Made by a program: the position numbers and the translations under genes. Below are positions 15,911 through 29,022 of a stretch of 64,000 bases of DNA, piece by piece. Below the pieces are notes generated by a model. The model was not told where the DNA came from. It worked only from the letters and a program-made list of their open reading frames with translations, and made no database searches. The stretch spans positions 248,001 through 312,000 of the forward strand of contig OY811991.1 in assembly GCA_963681505.1 (NCBI GenBank), read 5' to 3'. How positions within the stretch are numbered: position 1 is the stretch's first letter; each line of letters opens with the position of its first letter. This stretch comes from Eunapius fragilis (taxonomy: Eukaryota; Porifera; Demospongiae; Spongillida; Spongillidae).

Positions 15911-17390
15911 ATGGTAGTGGTAGTGGTAGAGGGATTGGTAGTGGGATTGGTAGTGGGATTGGTAGTGGGATTGGTAGTGGGATTGGTAGTGGGATTGGTA
16001 GTGGGATTGGTAGTGGGATTGGTAGTGGGATTGGTAGTGGGATTGGTAGTGGGATTGGTAGTGGGATTGGTAGTGGTAGTGGTAGTGGGATTGGTAGTGG
16101 GATTGGTAGTGGGATTGGTAGTGGGATTGGTAGTGGGATTGGTAGTGGGATTGGTAGTGGGATTGGTAGTGGGATTGGTAGTGGGATTGGTAGTGGGATT
16201 GGTAGTGGTAGTGGTAGAGGTAGTGGGATTGGTAGTTGGATTGTAAATGGTAGTGGTAGTGGTAGTGGGATTGGTAGTGGGATTGGTAGTGGGATTGGTA
16301 GTGGGATTGGTAGTGGGATTGGTAGTGGGATTGGTAGTGGGATTGGTACTGGGATTGGTAGTGGGATTGGTAGTGGGATTGGTAGTGGTAGTGGTAGTGG
16401 GATTGGTAGTGGGATTGGTAGTGGGATTGGTAGTGGGATTGGTAGTGGGATTGGTAGTGGGATTGGTAGTGGGATTCGTAGTGGGATTGGTAGTGGGATT
16501 GGTAGTGGGTTTGGTAGTGGGATTGGTAGTGGGATTGTAGTGGGATTGGTAGTGGGATTGGTAGTGGGATTGGTAGTGGGATTGGTAGTGGGATTGGTAG
16601 TGGGATTGGTAGTGGGATTGGTAGTGGGATTGGTAGTGGGATTGGTAGTGGGATTGGTAGTGGGATTGGTAGTGGTATTGGTAGTGGGATTGGTAGTGGG
16701 ATTGGTAGTGGAATTGGCAGTGGGATTGGTAGTGGGATTGGTAGTGGGATTGGTAGTGGTAGTGGTAGAGGTAGTGGGATTGGTAGTGGGATTGTAAATG
16801 GTAGTGGTAGTGGTAGTGGGATTGGTAGTCGGATTGGTAGTGGGATTGGTAGATGGATTGGTAGTGGGATTGGTAGTGGGATTGGTAGTGGGATTGGTAG
16901 TGGGATTGGTAGTGGGATTGGTAGTGGGATTGGTAGTGGGATTGGTAGTGGGATTGGTAGTGGGATTGGTAGTGGGATTGGTAGTGGGATTGGTAGTGGG
17001 ATTGGTAGTGGGATTGGTAGTGGGATTGGTAGTGGGATTGGTAGTGGGATTGGTAGTGGGATTGGTAGTGGGATTGGTAGTGGGATTGGTAGTGGGATTG
17101 GTAGTGGGATTGGTAGTGGGATTGGTAGTGGGATTGGTAGTGGGATTGGTAGTGGGATTGGTAGTGGGATTGGTAGTGGGATTGGTAGTGGGATTGGTAG
17201 TGGGATTGGTAGTGGGATTGGTAGTGGGATTTGTAGTGGGATTGGTAGTGGGATTGGTAGTGGGATTGGTAGTGGGATTGGTAGTGGGATTGGTAGTGGG
17301 ATTCGTAGTTGGATTGGTAGTGGTAGTGGTAGTGGGATTGGTAGTTCGATTGGTAGTGGGATTGGTAGTGGGATTGGTAGTGGGATTGGT
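15590..17390. repeat. About 1.8-kb tandem duplication within the 12-mer array, copy 1
   Basis: Variant order from about 15590 to 17390 is repeated directly downstream. The offset is 1811 bp at module 15911/17722 and 1715 bp at modules 16247/17962 and 16798/18513, so eight 12-bp units (96 bp) were lost from copy 2 after duplication. Both copies carry the same 1-bp deletion (GATTGTAGTGGG) near 16537 and 18252. Confidence 0.8.
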
Positions 17391-17399
17391 AGTGGTAGT

Positions 17400-19100
17400 G
17401 GTAGTGGGATTGGTAGTGGTAGTGGTAGAGGTAGTGGGATTGGTAGTGGGATTGGTAATGGTAGTGGTACTGGTTGTGGGATTGGTAGTGGGATTGGTAG
17501 TGGGATTGGTAGTGGGATTGGTAGTGGGATTGGTAGTGGGATTGGTAGTGGGATTGGTAGTGGGATTGGGAGTGGGATTGGTAGTGGGATTGGTAGTGGG
17601 ATTGGTAGTGGGATTGGTAGTGGGATTGGTAGTGGGATTGGTAGTGGGATTGGTAGTGGGATTGGTAGTGGGATTGTTAGTGGTAGTGGTAGAGGCAGTG
17701 GGATTGGTAGTGGGATTGTAAATGGTAGTGGTAGTGGTAGAGGGATTGGTAGTGGGATTGGTAGTGGGATTGGTAGTGGGATTGGTAGTGGGATTGGTAG
17801 TGGGATTGGTAGTGGGATTGGTAGTGGGATTGGTAGTGGGATTGGTAGTGGGATTGGTAGTGGGATTGGTAGTGGGATTGGTAGTGGGATTGGTAGTGGG
17901 ATTGGTAGTGGGATTGGTAGTGGTAGTGGTAGAGGTAGTGGGATTGGTAGTTGGATTGTAAATGGTAGTGGTAGTGGTAGTGGGATTGGTAGTGGGATTG
18001 GTAGTGGGATTGGTAGTGGGATTGGTAGTGGGATTGGTAGTGGGATTGGTAGTGGGATTGGTACTGGGATTGGTAGTGGGATTGGTAGTGGGATTGGTAG
18101 TGGTAGTGGTAGTGGGATTGGTAGTGGGATTGGTAGTGGGATTGGTAGTGGGATTGGTAGTGGGATTGGTAGTGGGATTGGTAGTGGGATTCGTAGTGGG
18201 ATTGGTAGTGGGATTGGTAGTGGGTTTGGTAGTGGGATTGGTAGTGGGATTGTAGTGGGATTGGTAGTGGGATTGGTAGTGGGATTGGTAGTGGGATTGG
18301 TAGTGGGATTGGTAGTGGGATTGGTAGTGGGATTGGTAGTGGGATTGGTAGTGGGATTGGTAGTGGGATTGGTAGTGGGATTGGTAGTGGTATTGGTAGT
18401 GGGATTGGTAGTGGGATTGGTAGTGGAATTGGCAGTGGGATTGGTAGTGGGATTGGTAGTGGGATTGGTAGTGGTAGTGGTAGAGGTAGTGGGATTGGTA
18501 GTGGGATTGTAAATGGTAGTGGTAGTGGTAGTGGGATTGGTAGTCGGATTGGTAGTGGGATTGGTAGATGGATTGGTAGTGGGATTGGTAGTGGGATTGG
18601 TAGTGGGATTGGTAGTGGGATTGGTAGTGGGATTGGTAGTGGGATTGGTAGTGGGATTGGTAGTGGGATTGGTAGTGGGATTGGTAGTGGGATTGGTAGT
18701 GGGATTGGTAGTGGGATTGGTAGTGGGATTGGTAGTGGGATTGGTAGTGGGATTGGTAGTGGGATTGGTAGTGGGATTGGTAGTGGGATTGGTAGTGGGA
18801 TTGGTAGTGGGATTGGTAGTGGGATTGGTAGTGGGATTGGTAGTGGGATTGGTAGTGGGATTGGTAGTGGGATTGGTAGTGGGATTGGTAGTGGGATTGG
18901 TAGTGGGATTGGTAGTGGGATTGGTAGTGGGATTTGTAGTGGGATTGGTAGTGGGATTGGTAGTGGGATTGGTAGTGGGATTGGTAGTGGGATTGGTAGT
19001 GGGATTCGTAGTTGGATTGGTAGTGGTAGTGGTAGTGGGATTGGTAGTTCGATTGGTAGTGGGATTGGTAGTGGGATTGGTAGTGGGATTGGTAGAGGGA
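17400..19100. repeat. About 1.8-kb tandem duplication within the 12-mer array, copy 2
   Basis: This is the partner of 15590-17390. It carries the shared 1-bp deletion near 18252. The match ends near 19095, where GGTAGAGGGATT replaces the copy-1 sequence. Confidence 0.8.
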
Positions 19101-20529
19101 TTGGTAGTGGGATTGGTAGTGGGATTGGTAGTGGGATTGGTAGTGGAATTGGTAGTGGTAGTGGTAGTGGGATTGGTAGTGGTAGTGGTAGTGGTAGTGG
19201 GATTGGTAGTGGTAGTGGGATTGGTAGTGGTAGTGGGATTGGTAGTGGGATTGGTAGTGGGATTGGTAGTGGGATTGGTAGTGGTAGTGGTAGTGGGATT
19301 GGTAGTGGGATTGGTAGAGGGATTGGTAGTGGGATTGGTAGTGGGATTGGTAGTGGGATTGGTTGTGTGATTGGTAGAGGTAGTGGTAGTGGTAGTGGGA
19401 TTGGTAGTGGGATTGGTTGTAGGATTGGTAGTGGGATTGGTAGTGGGATTGGTAGTGGGATTGGTAGTGTGATTGGTAGTGGGATTGGTAGTGGGATTGG
19501 TAGTGGGATTGGTAGTTGGATTGGTAGTGGGATTGGTAGTGGGATGGGTAGTGGGATTGGTAGTGGGATTGGTAGTGGGATTGGTAGTGGGATTGGTAGT
19601 GGGATTGGTAGTGGGATTGGAAGTGGTAGTGGTAGAGGTAGTGGGATTGGTAGTGGGATTGTAAATGGAAGTGGTAGTGGTAGTGGGATTGGTAGTGGGA
19701 TTGGTAGTGGGATTGGTAGTGGGATTGGTAGTGGGATTGGTAGTGGGATTGGTAGTGGGATTGGTAGTGGGATTGGTAGTGGGATTGGTAGTGGGATTGG
19801 TAGTGGGATTGGTAGTGGGATTGGTAGTGGTAGTGGTAGTGGTAGTGGGATTGGTAGTGGGATTGGTAGGGGATTGGTAGTGGGATTGGTAGTGGGATTG
19901 GTAGTGGGATTGGTTGTGGGATTGGTAGTGGGATTGGTAGTGGGATTGGTAGTGGTAGTGGTAGTGGGATTGGTAGTGGGATTGGTAGTGGGATTGGTAG
20001 TGGGATTGGTAGTGGGATTGGTAATGGGATTGGTATTGGGATTGGTAGTGGGATTGGTAGTGGGATTGGTAGTGGGATTGGTAGTGGGATTGGTAGTGTG
20101 ATTGGTAGTGGGATTGGTAGTGGGATTGGTAGTGGGATTGGTAGAGGGATTGGTAGTGGGAATGGTAGTGGGATTGGTAGTGGGATTGGTAGTGGAATTG
20201 GTAGTGGTAGTGGTAGTGGGATTGGTAGTGGTAGTGGTAGAGGTAGTGGGATTGGTAGTGGGATTGGTAATGGTAGTGGTAGTGGTTGTGGGATTGGTAG
20301 TGGGATTGGTAGTGGGATTGGTAGTGGGATTGGTAGTGGGATTGGTAGTGGGATTGGTAGTGGGATTGGTAGTGGGATTGGTAGTGGGATTGGTAGTGAT
20401 ATTGGTAGTGGGATTGGTAGTGGGATTGGTAGTGGGATTGGTAGTGGTAGTGGTAGTGGGATTGGTAGTGGGATTGGTAGTGGGATTGGTAGTGGGATTG
20501 GTAGTGGGATTGGTAGTGGGATTGGAAGT

Positions 20530-23365
20530 GGGATTCGTAGTTGGATTGGTAGTGGTAGTGGTAGTGGGATTGGTAGTTCGATTGGTAGTGGGATTGGTAG
20601 TGGGATTGGTAGTGGGATTGGTAGTGGGATTGGTAGTGGTAGTGGTAGTGGGATTGGTAGTGGTAGTGGTAGTGGGATTGGTAGTGGTTGTGGTAGTGGT
20701 AGTGGGATTGGTAGTGGTAGTGGGATTGGTAGTGGTAGTGGGATTGGTAGTGGGATTGGTAGTGGGATTGGTAGTGGGATTGGTAGTGGGATTGGTAGTG
20801 GGATTGGTAGTGGGATTGGTAGTGGGATTGGTAGTGGTAGTGGTAGTGGGATTGGTAGTGGGATTGGTAGTGGGATTGGTAGTGGGATTGGTAGTGGGAT
20901 TGGTAGTGGGATTGGTTGTGGGATTGGTAGAGGTAGTGGTAGTGGTAGTGGGATTGGTAGTGGGATTGGTTGTGGGATTGGTAGTGGGATTAGTAGTGGG
21001 ATTGGTTGTGGGATTGGTAGTGGGATTGGTAGTGGGATTGGTAGTAGGATTGGTAGTGGGATTGGTAGTGGGATTGGTAGTGGGATTGGTAGTGGGATTG
21101 GTAGTGGGATTGGTAGTGGGATTGGTAGTGGGATTGGTAGTGGGATTGGTAGTGGGATTGGTAGTGGGATTGGTAGTGGTAGTGGTAGAGGTAGTGGGAT
21201 TGGTAGTGGGATTGGTAGTGGGATTGGTAGTGGGATTGGTAGTGGGATTGGTAGTGGGATTGGTAGTGGGATTGGTAGTGGGATTGGTAGTGGGATTGGT
21301 AGTGGGATTGGTAGTGGGATTGGTAGTGGTGGTGGTAGTGGTAGTGGGATTGGTAGTGGGATTGGTAGTGGGATTGGTAGTGGGATTGGTAGTGGGATTG
21401 GTAGTGGGATTGGTTGTGGGATTGGTAGTGGGATTGGTAGTGGGATTGGTAGTGGTAGTGGTAGTGGGATTGGTAGTGGGATTGGTAGTGGGATTGGTAG
21501 TGGGATTGGTAGTGGGATTTGTAATGGGATTGGTATTGGGATTGATAGTGGGATTGGTAGTGGGATTGGTAGTGGGATTGGTAGTGGGATTGGTAGTGGG
21601 ATTGGTAGTGGGATTGGTAGTGGGATTGGTAGTGGGATTGGAAGAGGGATTGGTAGTGGGATTGGTAGTGGGATTGGTAGTGGGATTGGTAGTGGATTTG
21701 GTAGTGGTAGTGGTAGTGGGATTGGTAGTGGTTGTGGTAGAGGTAGTGGGATTGGTAGTGGGATTGGTAATGGTAGTGGTAGTGGTTGTGGGATTGGTAG
21801 TGGGATTGGTAGTGGGATTGGTAGTGGGATTGGTAGTGGGATTGGTAGTGGGATTGGTAGTGGGATTGGTAGTGGGATTGGTAGTGGGATTGGTAGTGGG
21901 ATTGGTAGTGGGATTGGTAGTAGGATTGGTAGTGGGATTGATAGTGGGATTGGTAGTGGGATTGGTAGTGGGATTGGTAGTGGGATTGGTAGTGGTAGTG
22001 GTTGAGGTAGTGGGATTGGTAGTGGGATTGTAAATGGTAGTGGTAGTGGTAGTGGGATTGGTAGTGGGATTGGTAGTGGGATTGGTAGTGGGATTGGTAG
22101 TGGGATTGGTAGTGGGATTGGTAGTGGGATTGGTAGTGGGATTGGTAGTGGGATTGGTAGTGGGATTGGTAGTGGGATTGGTAGTGGGATTGGTAGTGGT
22201 AGTGGTAGTGGGATTGGTAGTAGGATTGGTAGTGGGATTGGTAGTGGGATTGGTAGTGGGATTGGTAGTGGGATTGGTAGTGGGATTGGTAGTGGGATTG
22301 GTAGTGGGATTGGTAGTGGGATTGGTAGTGGGATTGGTAGTGGGATTGGTAGTGGGATTGGTAGTGGGATTGGTAGTGGGATTGGTAGTGGGATTGGTAG
22401 TGGGATTGGTAGTGGGATTGGTAGTGGGATTGGTAGTGGGATTGGTAGTGGGATTGGTAGTGGGATTGGTAGTGGGATTGGTAGTGGGATTGGTAGTGGG
22501 ATTGGTAGTGGGATTGGTAGTGGGATTGGTAGTGGGATTGGTAGTGGGATTGGTAGTGGGATTGGTAGTGGTAGTGGTAGAGGTAGTGGGATTGGTAGTG
22601 GGATTGTAAATGGTAGTGGTAGTGGTAGTGGGATTGGTAGTGGGATTGGTAGTGGGATTGGTAGTGGGATTGGTAGTGGGATTGGTAGTGGGATTGGTAG
22701 TGGGATTGGTAGTGGGATTGGTAGTGGGATTGGCAGTGGGATTGGTAGTGGTAGTGGTAGTGGGATTGGTAGTGGGATTGGTAGTGGGATTGGTAGTGGG
22801 ATTGGTAGTGGGATTGGTAGTGGGATTGGTTGTGGGATTGGTAGTGGGATTGGTAGTGGGATTGGTAGTGGTAGTGGTAGTGGGATTGGTAGTGGGATTG
22901 GTAGTGGGATTGGTAGTGGGATTAGTAGTGGGATTGGAAATGGGATTGGTATTGGGATTGGTAGTGGGATTGGTAGTGGGATTGGTAGTGGAATTGGTAG
23001 TGGTAGTGGTAGTGGGATTGGTAGTGGTAGTGGTAGAGGTAGTGGGATTGGTAGTGGGATTGGTAATGGTAGTGGTACTGGTTGTGGGATTGGTAGTGGG
23101 ATTGGTAGTGGGATTGGTAGTGGGATTGGTAGTGGGATTGGTAGTGGGATTGGTAGTGGGATTGGTAGTGGGATTGGGAGTGGGATTGGTAGTGGGATTG
23201 GTAGTGGGATTGGTAGTGGGATTGGTAGTGGGATTGGTAGTGGGATTGGTAGTGGGATTGGTAGTGGGATTGGTAGTGGGATTGGTAGTGGGATTGGTAG
23301 TGGGATTGGTAGTGGGATTGGTAGTGGTAGTGGTAGAGGCAGTGGGATTGGTAGAGGGATTGTAA
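20530..23365. repeat. Segmental duplication within the 12-mer array, copy 2
   Basis: This is the partner of 13350-15910. The interval between GTAAATGG modules at 22034-22610 is 576 bp against 624 bp in copy 1, and 22610-23366 is 756 bp against 720 bp. These are net changes of minus four and plus three units. Confidence 0.75.
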
Positions 23366-26300
23366 ATGGTAGTGGTAGTGGTAGTGGGATTGGTAGTGGG
23401 ATTGGTAGTGGGATTGGTAGTGGGATTGGTAGTGGGATTGGTAGTGGGATTGGTAGTGGGATTGGTAGTGGGATTGGTAGTGGGATTGGTAGTGGGATTG
23501 GTAGTGGGATTGGTAGTGGTAGTGGTAGTGGGATTGGTAGTGGGATTGGTAGTGGGATTGGTAGTGGGATTGGTAGTGGGATTGGTAGTGGGATTGGTAG
23601 TGGGATTGGTAGTGGGATTGGTAGTGGGATTGGTAGTGTGATTGGTACTGGTAGTGGTAGAGGTAGTGGGATTGGTAGTTGGAATGTAAATGGTAGTGGT
23701 AGTGGTAGTGGGATTGGTAGTGGGATTGGTAGTGGGATTGGTAGTGGGATTGGTAGTGGGATTGGTAGTGGGATTGGTAGTGGGATTGGTAGTGGGATTG
23801 GTAGAGGGATTGGTAGTGGTAGTGGTAGAGGTAGTGGGATTGGTAGTGGGATTGGTAATGGTAGTGGTAGTGGTTGTGGGATTGGTAGTGGGATTGGTAG
23901 TGGGATTGGTAGTGGGATTGGTAGTGGGATTGGTAGTGGGATTGGTAGTGGGATTGGTAGTTGGATTGGTAGTGGGATTGGTAGTGGGATTGGTAGTGGG
24001 AATGGTAGTGGTAGTGGTAGTGGGAATGGTAGTGGGATTGGTAGTGGTAGTGGTAGTGGGGTTGGTAGTGGGCTTGGTAGTGGAATTGGTAGTGGGATTG
24101 GTAGTGGGATTGGTAGTGGGATTGGTAGTTGGATTGGTAGTGGTAGTGGTAGTGGGATTGGTAGTGGGATTGGTAGTGGGATTGGTAGTGGGATTGGTAG
24201 TGGGATTGGTAGTGGGATTGGTAGTGGGATTTGTAGTGGGATTGGTAGTGGGATTAGTAGTGGTAGTGGTAGTGGGATTGGTAGTGGTAGTGGTAGTGGT
24301 AGTGGGAGTGGGATTGGTAGTGGGATTGGTAGTGGGATTGGTAGTGGGGTTGGTAGTGGGATTGGTTGTGGGATTGGTAGTGGGATTGGTAGTGGAATTG
24401 GTAGTGGTAGTGGTAGTGGGATTGGTAGTGGGATTGGTAGTGGGATTGGTAGTGGGATTGGTAGTGGGATTGGTTGGAGGATTGGTAGTGGGATTGGTAG
24501 TGGGATTGGTAGTGGTAGTGGTAGTGGGATTGGTAGTGGGATTGGTAGTGGGATTGGTAGTGGGATTGGTAATGGGATTGGTAATGGGATTGGTATTGGG
24601 ATTGGTAGTGGGATTGGTAGTGGGATTGGTAGTGGGATTGGTAGTGGGATTGGTAGTGGGATTGGTCGTGGGATTGGTAGTGGGATTGGTAGTGGGATTG
24701 GAAGAGGGATTGGTAGTGGGATTGGTAGTGGTAGTGATAGTGGGATTGGTAGTGGGATTGGTAGTGGGATTGGTAGTGGGATTGGTAGTGGGATTTGTAG
24801 TGGGATTGGTAGTGGGATTGGTAGTTGGATTGGTAGTGGTAGTGGTAGTGGGATTGGTAGTGGGATTGGTAGAGGGATTGGTAGTGGGATTGGTAGTGGG
24901 ATTGGTAGTGGGATTGGTAGTCGAATTGGTAGTGGTAGTGGTAGTGGGATTGGTAGTGGTAGTGGTAGAGCTAGTGGGATTGGTAGTGGGATTGATAATG
25001 GTAGTGTTAGTGGTTATGGGATTGGTAGTGGGATTGGTAGTGGGATTGGTAGTGGGATTGGTAGTGGGATTGGTAGTGGGATTGGTAGTGGGATTGGTAG
25101 TGGGATTGGTAGTGGGATTGGTAGTGGGATTGGTAGTGGGATTGGTAGTGGGATTGGTAGTGGGATTGGTAGTGGGATTGGTAGTGGTAGTGGTAGTGGG
25201 AATGGTAGTGGGATTGGTAGTGGTAGTGGTAGTGGGATTGGTAGTGGGATTGGTAGTGGGATTGGTAGTGGGATTGGTAGTGGGATTGGTAGTGGGATTG
25301 GTAGTTAGATTGGTAGTGGTAGTGGTAGTGGGATTGGTAGTGGGATTGGTAGTGGGATTGGTAGTGGGATTGGTAGTGGGATTGGTAGTGGGATTGGTAG
25401 TGGGATTGGTAGTGGTAGTGGTAGTGGGAATGGTAGTGGGATTGGTAGTGGGATTGGTAGTGGGATTGGTAGTGGGATTGGTAGTGGGATTGGTAGTGGG
25501 ATTGGTAGTTGTATTGGTAGTGGTAGTGGTAGTGGGATTGGTAGTGGGATTGGTAGTGGGATTGGTAGTGGGATTGGTAGTGGGATTGGTAGTGGGATTG
25601 GTAGTGGGATTGGTAGTGGGATTGGTAGTGGTAGTGGTAGTGGTAGTGGGATTGGTAGTGGTAGTGGGATTGGTAGTGGTAGTGGTAGTGGTAGTGGTAG
25701 TGCGATTGGTAGTGGGATTGGTAGTGGGATTGGTAGTGGTAGTGGTAGGGGCAGTGGGATTGGTAGTGGGATTGGTAATGGTAGTGGTAGTGGGATTGGT
25801 AGTGGTAGTGGTAGTGGGATTGGTAGTGGGATTGGTAGTGGGATTGGTAGTGGGATTGATAGTGGGATTGGTAGTGGGATTGGTAGTTGGATTGGTAGTG
25901 GTAGTGGTAGTGGGATTGGTAGTGCGATTGGTAGTGGGATTGGTAGTGGGATTGGTAGTGGGATTGGTAGTGGGATTGGTAGTGGGATTGGTAGTGGGAT
26001 TGGTAGTGGGATTGGTAGTGGTAGTGGTAGTGGGATTGGTAGTGGTAGTGGTAGTGGTAGTGGTAGTGGGATTGGTAGTGGGATTGGTAGTGGGATTGGT
26101 AGTGGGATTGGTAGTGGGATTGGTAGTGGGATTGGTAGTGGATTTGGTAGTGGGATTGGTAGTGGGATTGGTAGTGGGATTGGTAGTGGGATTGATAGTG
26201 GGATTGGTAGTGGGATTGGTAGTGGTAGTGGTAGTGGTAGTGGGATTGGTAATGGGATTGGTAGTGGGATTGGTAGTGGGATTGGTAATAGTAGTGGTAG

Positions 26301-27342
26301 TGGTAGTGGGATTGGTAGTGGGATTGGTAGTGGGATTGGTAGTGGGATTGGTGGTGGTAGTGGTAGAGGTAGTGGGATTGGTAGTGGGATTGTAAATGGT
26401 AGTGGTAGTGGTAGTGGGATTGGTAGTGAGATTGGTAGTGGGATTGGTAGTGGGATTGGTAGTGGGATTGGTAGTGGGATTGGTAGTGGGATTGGTAGTG
26501 GGATTTGTAGTGGGATTGGTAGTGGGATTGGTAGTGGTAGTGGTAGTGGTAGTGGGATTGGTAGTGGGATTGGTAGGGGATTGGTAGTGGGATTGGTAGT
26601 GGGATTGGTAGTCGGATTGGTTGTGGGATTGGTAGTGGGATTGGTAGTGGGATTGGTAGTGGTAGTGGTAGTGGTAGTGGGATTGGTAGTGGGATTGGTA
26701 GTGGGATTGCTAGCGGGATTGGTAGTGGGATTGGTAGTGGGATTGGTAGTGGATTTGGTAGTGGGATTGGTAGTGGGATTGGTAGTGGGATTGGTAGTGG
26801 GATTGATAGTGGGATTGGTAGTGGGATTGGTAGTGGTAGTGGTAGTTGTAGTGGGATTGGTAGTGGGATTGGTAGTGGGATTGGTAGTGGGATTGGTAAT
26901 AGTAGTGGTAGTGGTAGTGGGATTGGTAGTGGGATTGGTAGTGGGATTGGTAGTGGGATTGGTAGTGGGATTGGTAGTGGGATTGGTAGTGGGATTGGTA
27001 GTGGGATTGGAAGTTGGATTGGTAGTGGGATTGGTAGTGGGATTGGTAGTGGGATTGGTAGTGGGATTGGTAGTGGGATTGGTAGTTGGATTGGTAGTGG
27101 TAGTGGTAGAGGTAGTGGGATTGGTAGTGGGATTGTAAATGGTAGTGGTAGTGGTAGTGGGATTGGTAGTGAGATTGGTAGTGGGATTGGTAGTGGGATT
27201 GGTAGTGGGATTGGTAGTGGGATTGGTAGTGGGATTGGTAGTGGGATTGGTAGTGGGATTGGTAGTGGGATTGGTAGTGGGATTGGTAGTGGGATTGGTA
27301 GTGGTAGTGGTAGAGGTAGTGGGATTGGTAGTTGGATTGTAA

Positions 27343-28782
27343 ATGGTAGTGGTAGTGGTAGTGGGATTGGTAGTGGGATTGGTAGTGGGATTGGTAGTGG
27401 GATTGGTAGTGGGATTGGTAGTGGGATTGGTAGTGGGATTGGTACTGGGATTGGTAGTGGGATTGGTAGTGGGATTGGTAGTGGTAGTGGTAGTGGGATT
27501 GGTAGTGGGATTGGTAGTGGGATTGGTAGTGGGATTGGTAGTGGGATTGGTAGTGGGATTGGTAGTGGGATTCGTAGTGGGATTGGTAGTGGGATTGGTA
27601 GTGGGTTTGGTAGTGGGATTGGTAGTGGGATTGGTAGTGGGATTGGTAGTGGGATTGGTAGTGGGATTGGTAGTGGGATTGGTAGTGGGATTGGTAGTGG
27701 GATTGGTAGTGGGATTGGTAGTGGGATTGGTAGTGGGATTGGTAGTGGGATTGGTAGTGGGATTGGTAGTGGTATTGGTAGTGGGATTGGTAGTGGGATT
27801 GGTAGTGGGATTGGCAGTGGGATTGGTAGTGGGATTGGTAGTGGGATTGGTAGTGGTAGTGGTAGAGGTAGTGGGATTGGTAGTGGGATTGTAAATGGTA
27901 GTGGTAGTGGTAGTGGGATTGGTAGTGGGATTGGTAGTGGGATTGGTAGATGGATTGGTAGTGGGATTGGTAGTGGGATTGGTAGTGGGATTGGTAGTGG
28001 GATTGGTAGTGGGATTGGTAGTGGGATTGGTAGTGGGATTGGTAGTGGGATTGGTAGTGGGATTGGTAGTGGGATTGGTAGTGGGATTGGTAGTGGGATT
28101 GGTAGTGGGATTGGTAGTGGGATTGGTAGTGGGATTGGTAGTGGGATTGGTAGTGGGATTGGTAGTGGGATTGGTAGTGGGATTGGTAGTGGGATTGGTA
28201 GTGGGATTGGTAGTGGGATTGGTAGTGGGATTGGTAGTGGGATTGGTAGTGGGATTGGTAGTGGGATTGGTAGTGGGATTGGTAGTGGGATTGGTAGTGG
28301 GATTGGTAGTGGGATTGGTAGTGGGATTGGTAGTGGGATTGGTAGTGGGATTCGTAGTTGGATTGGTAGTGGTAGTGGTAGTGGGATTGGTAGTTCGATT
28401 GGTAGTGGGATTGGTAGTGGGATTGGTAGTGGGATTGGTAGAGGGATTGGTAGTGGGATTGGTAGTGGGATTGGTAGTGGGATTGGTAGTGGAATTGGTA
28501 GTGGTAGTGGTAGTGGGATTGGTAGTGGTAGTGATAGTGGTAGTGGGATTGGTAGTGGTAGTGGGATTGGTAGTGGTAGTGGGATTGGTAGTGGGATTGG
28601 TAGTGGGATTGGTAGTGGGATTGGTAGTGGGATTGGTAGTGGTAGTGGTAGTGGGATTGGTAGTGGGATTGGTAGAGGGATTGGTAGTGGGATTGGTAGT
28701 GGGATTGGTAGTGGGATTGGTGGTGTGATTGGTAGAGGTAGTGGTAGTGGTAGTGGGATTGGTAGTGGGATTGGTTGTAGGA
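27343..28782. repeat. Dispersed copy of 17962-19424
   Basis: Variant order matches 17962-19424 at an offset of 9381-9358 bp. This includes GGTACTGGG, TTCGTAGTGGG, GGTAGATGG, TTCGTAGTTGG, GGTAGTTCG and finally GTGATTGGTAGAGGTAGTGG and GGTTGTAGGA. Unlike 16537 and 18252 it lacks the 1-bp deletion (27343-27895 is 552 bp, not 551), so it branched off before that deletion was copied. Confidence 0.8.
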
Positions 28783-29022
28783 ATCCCACTACCAATCCCA
28801 CTACCAATCCCACTACCAATCCCACTACCAATCCCACTACCACTACCACTTCCATTTACAATCCCACTACCAATCCCACTACCTCTACCACTACCACTTC
28901 CAATCCCACTACCAATCCCACTACCAATCCCACTACCAATCCCACTACCAATCCCACTACCAATCCCACTACCCATCCCACTACCAATCCCACTACCAAT
29001 CCAACTACCAATCCCACTACCA
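28783..29022 (-). repeat. Inverted 240-bp block inside the 12-mer array
   Basis: The plus strand switches abruptly to AATCCCACTACC units and back again. The block is the reverse complement of 19498-19737, matched base for base through four rare variants: GGTAGTTGG, GGGATGGGTAGT, GGAAGTGGTAGT and GTAAATGGAAGTGG, with exactly six standard units between the second and third. The sequence just left of it (to 28782) is a direct copy ending at the equivalent of 19424. The local copy therefore ran to 19424, skipped about 73 bp, and then continued in reverse. Confidence 0.9.
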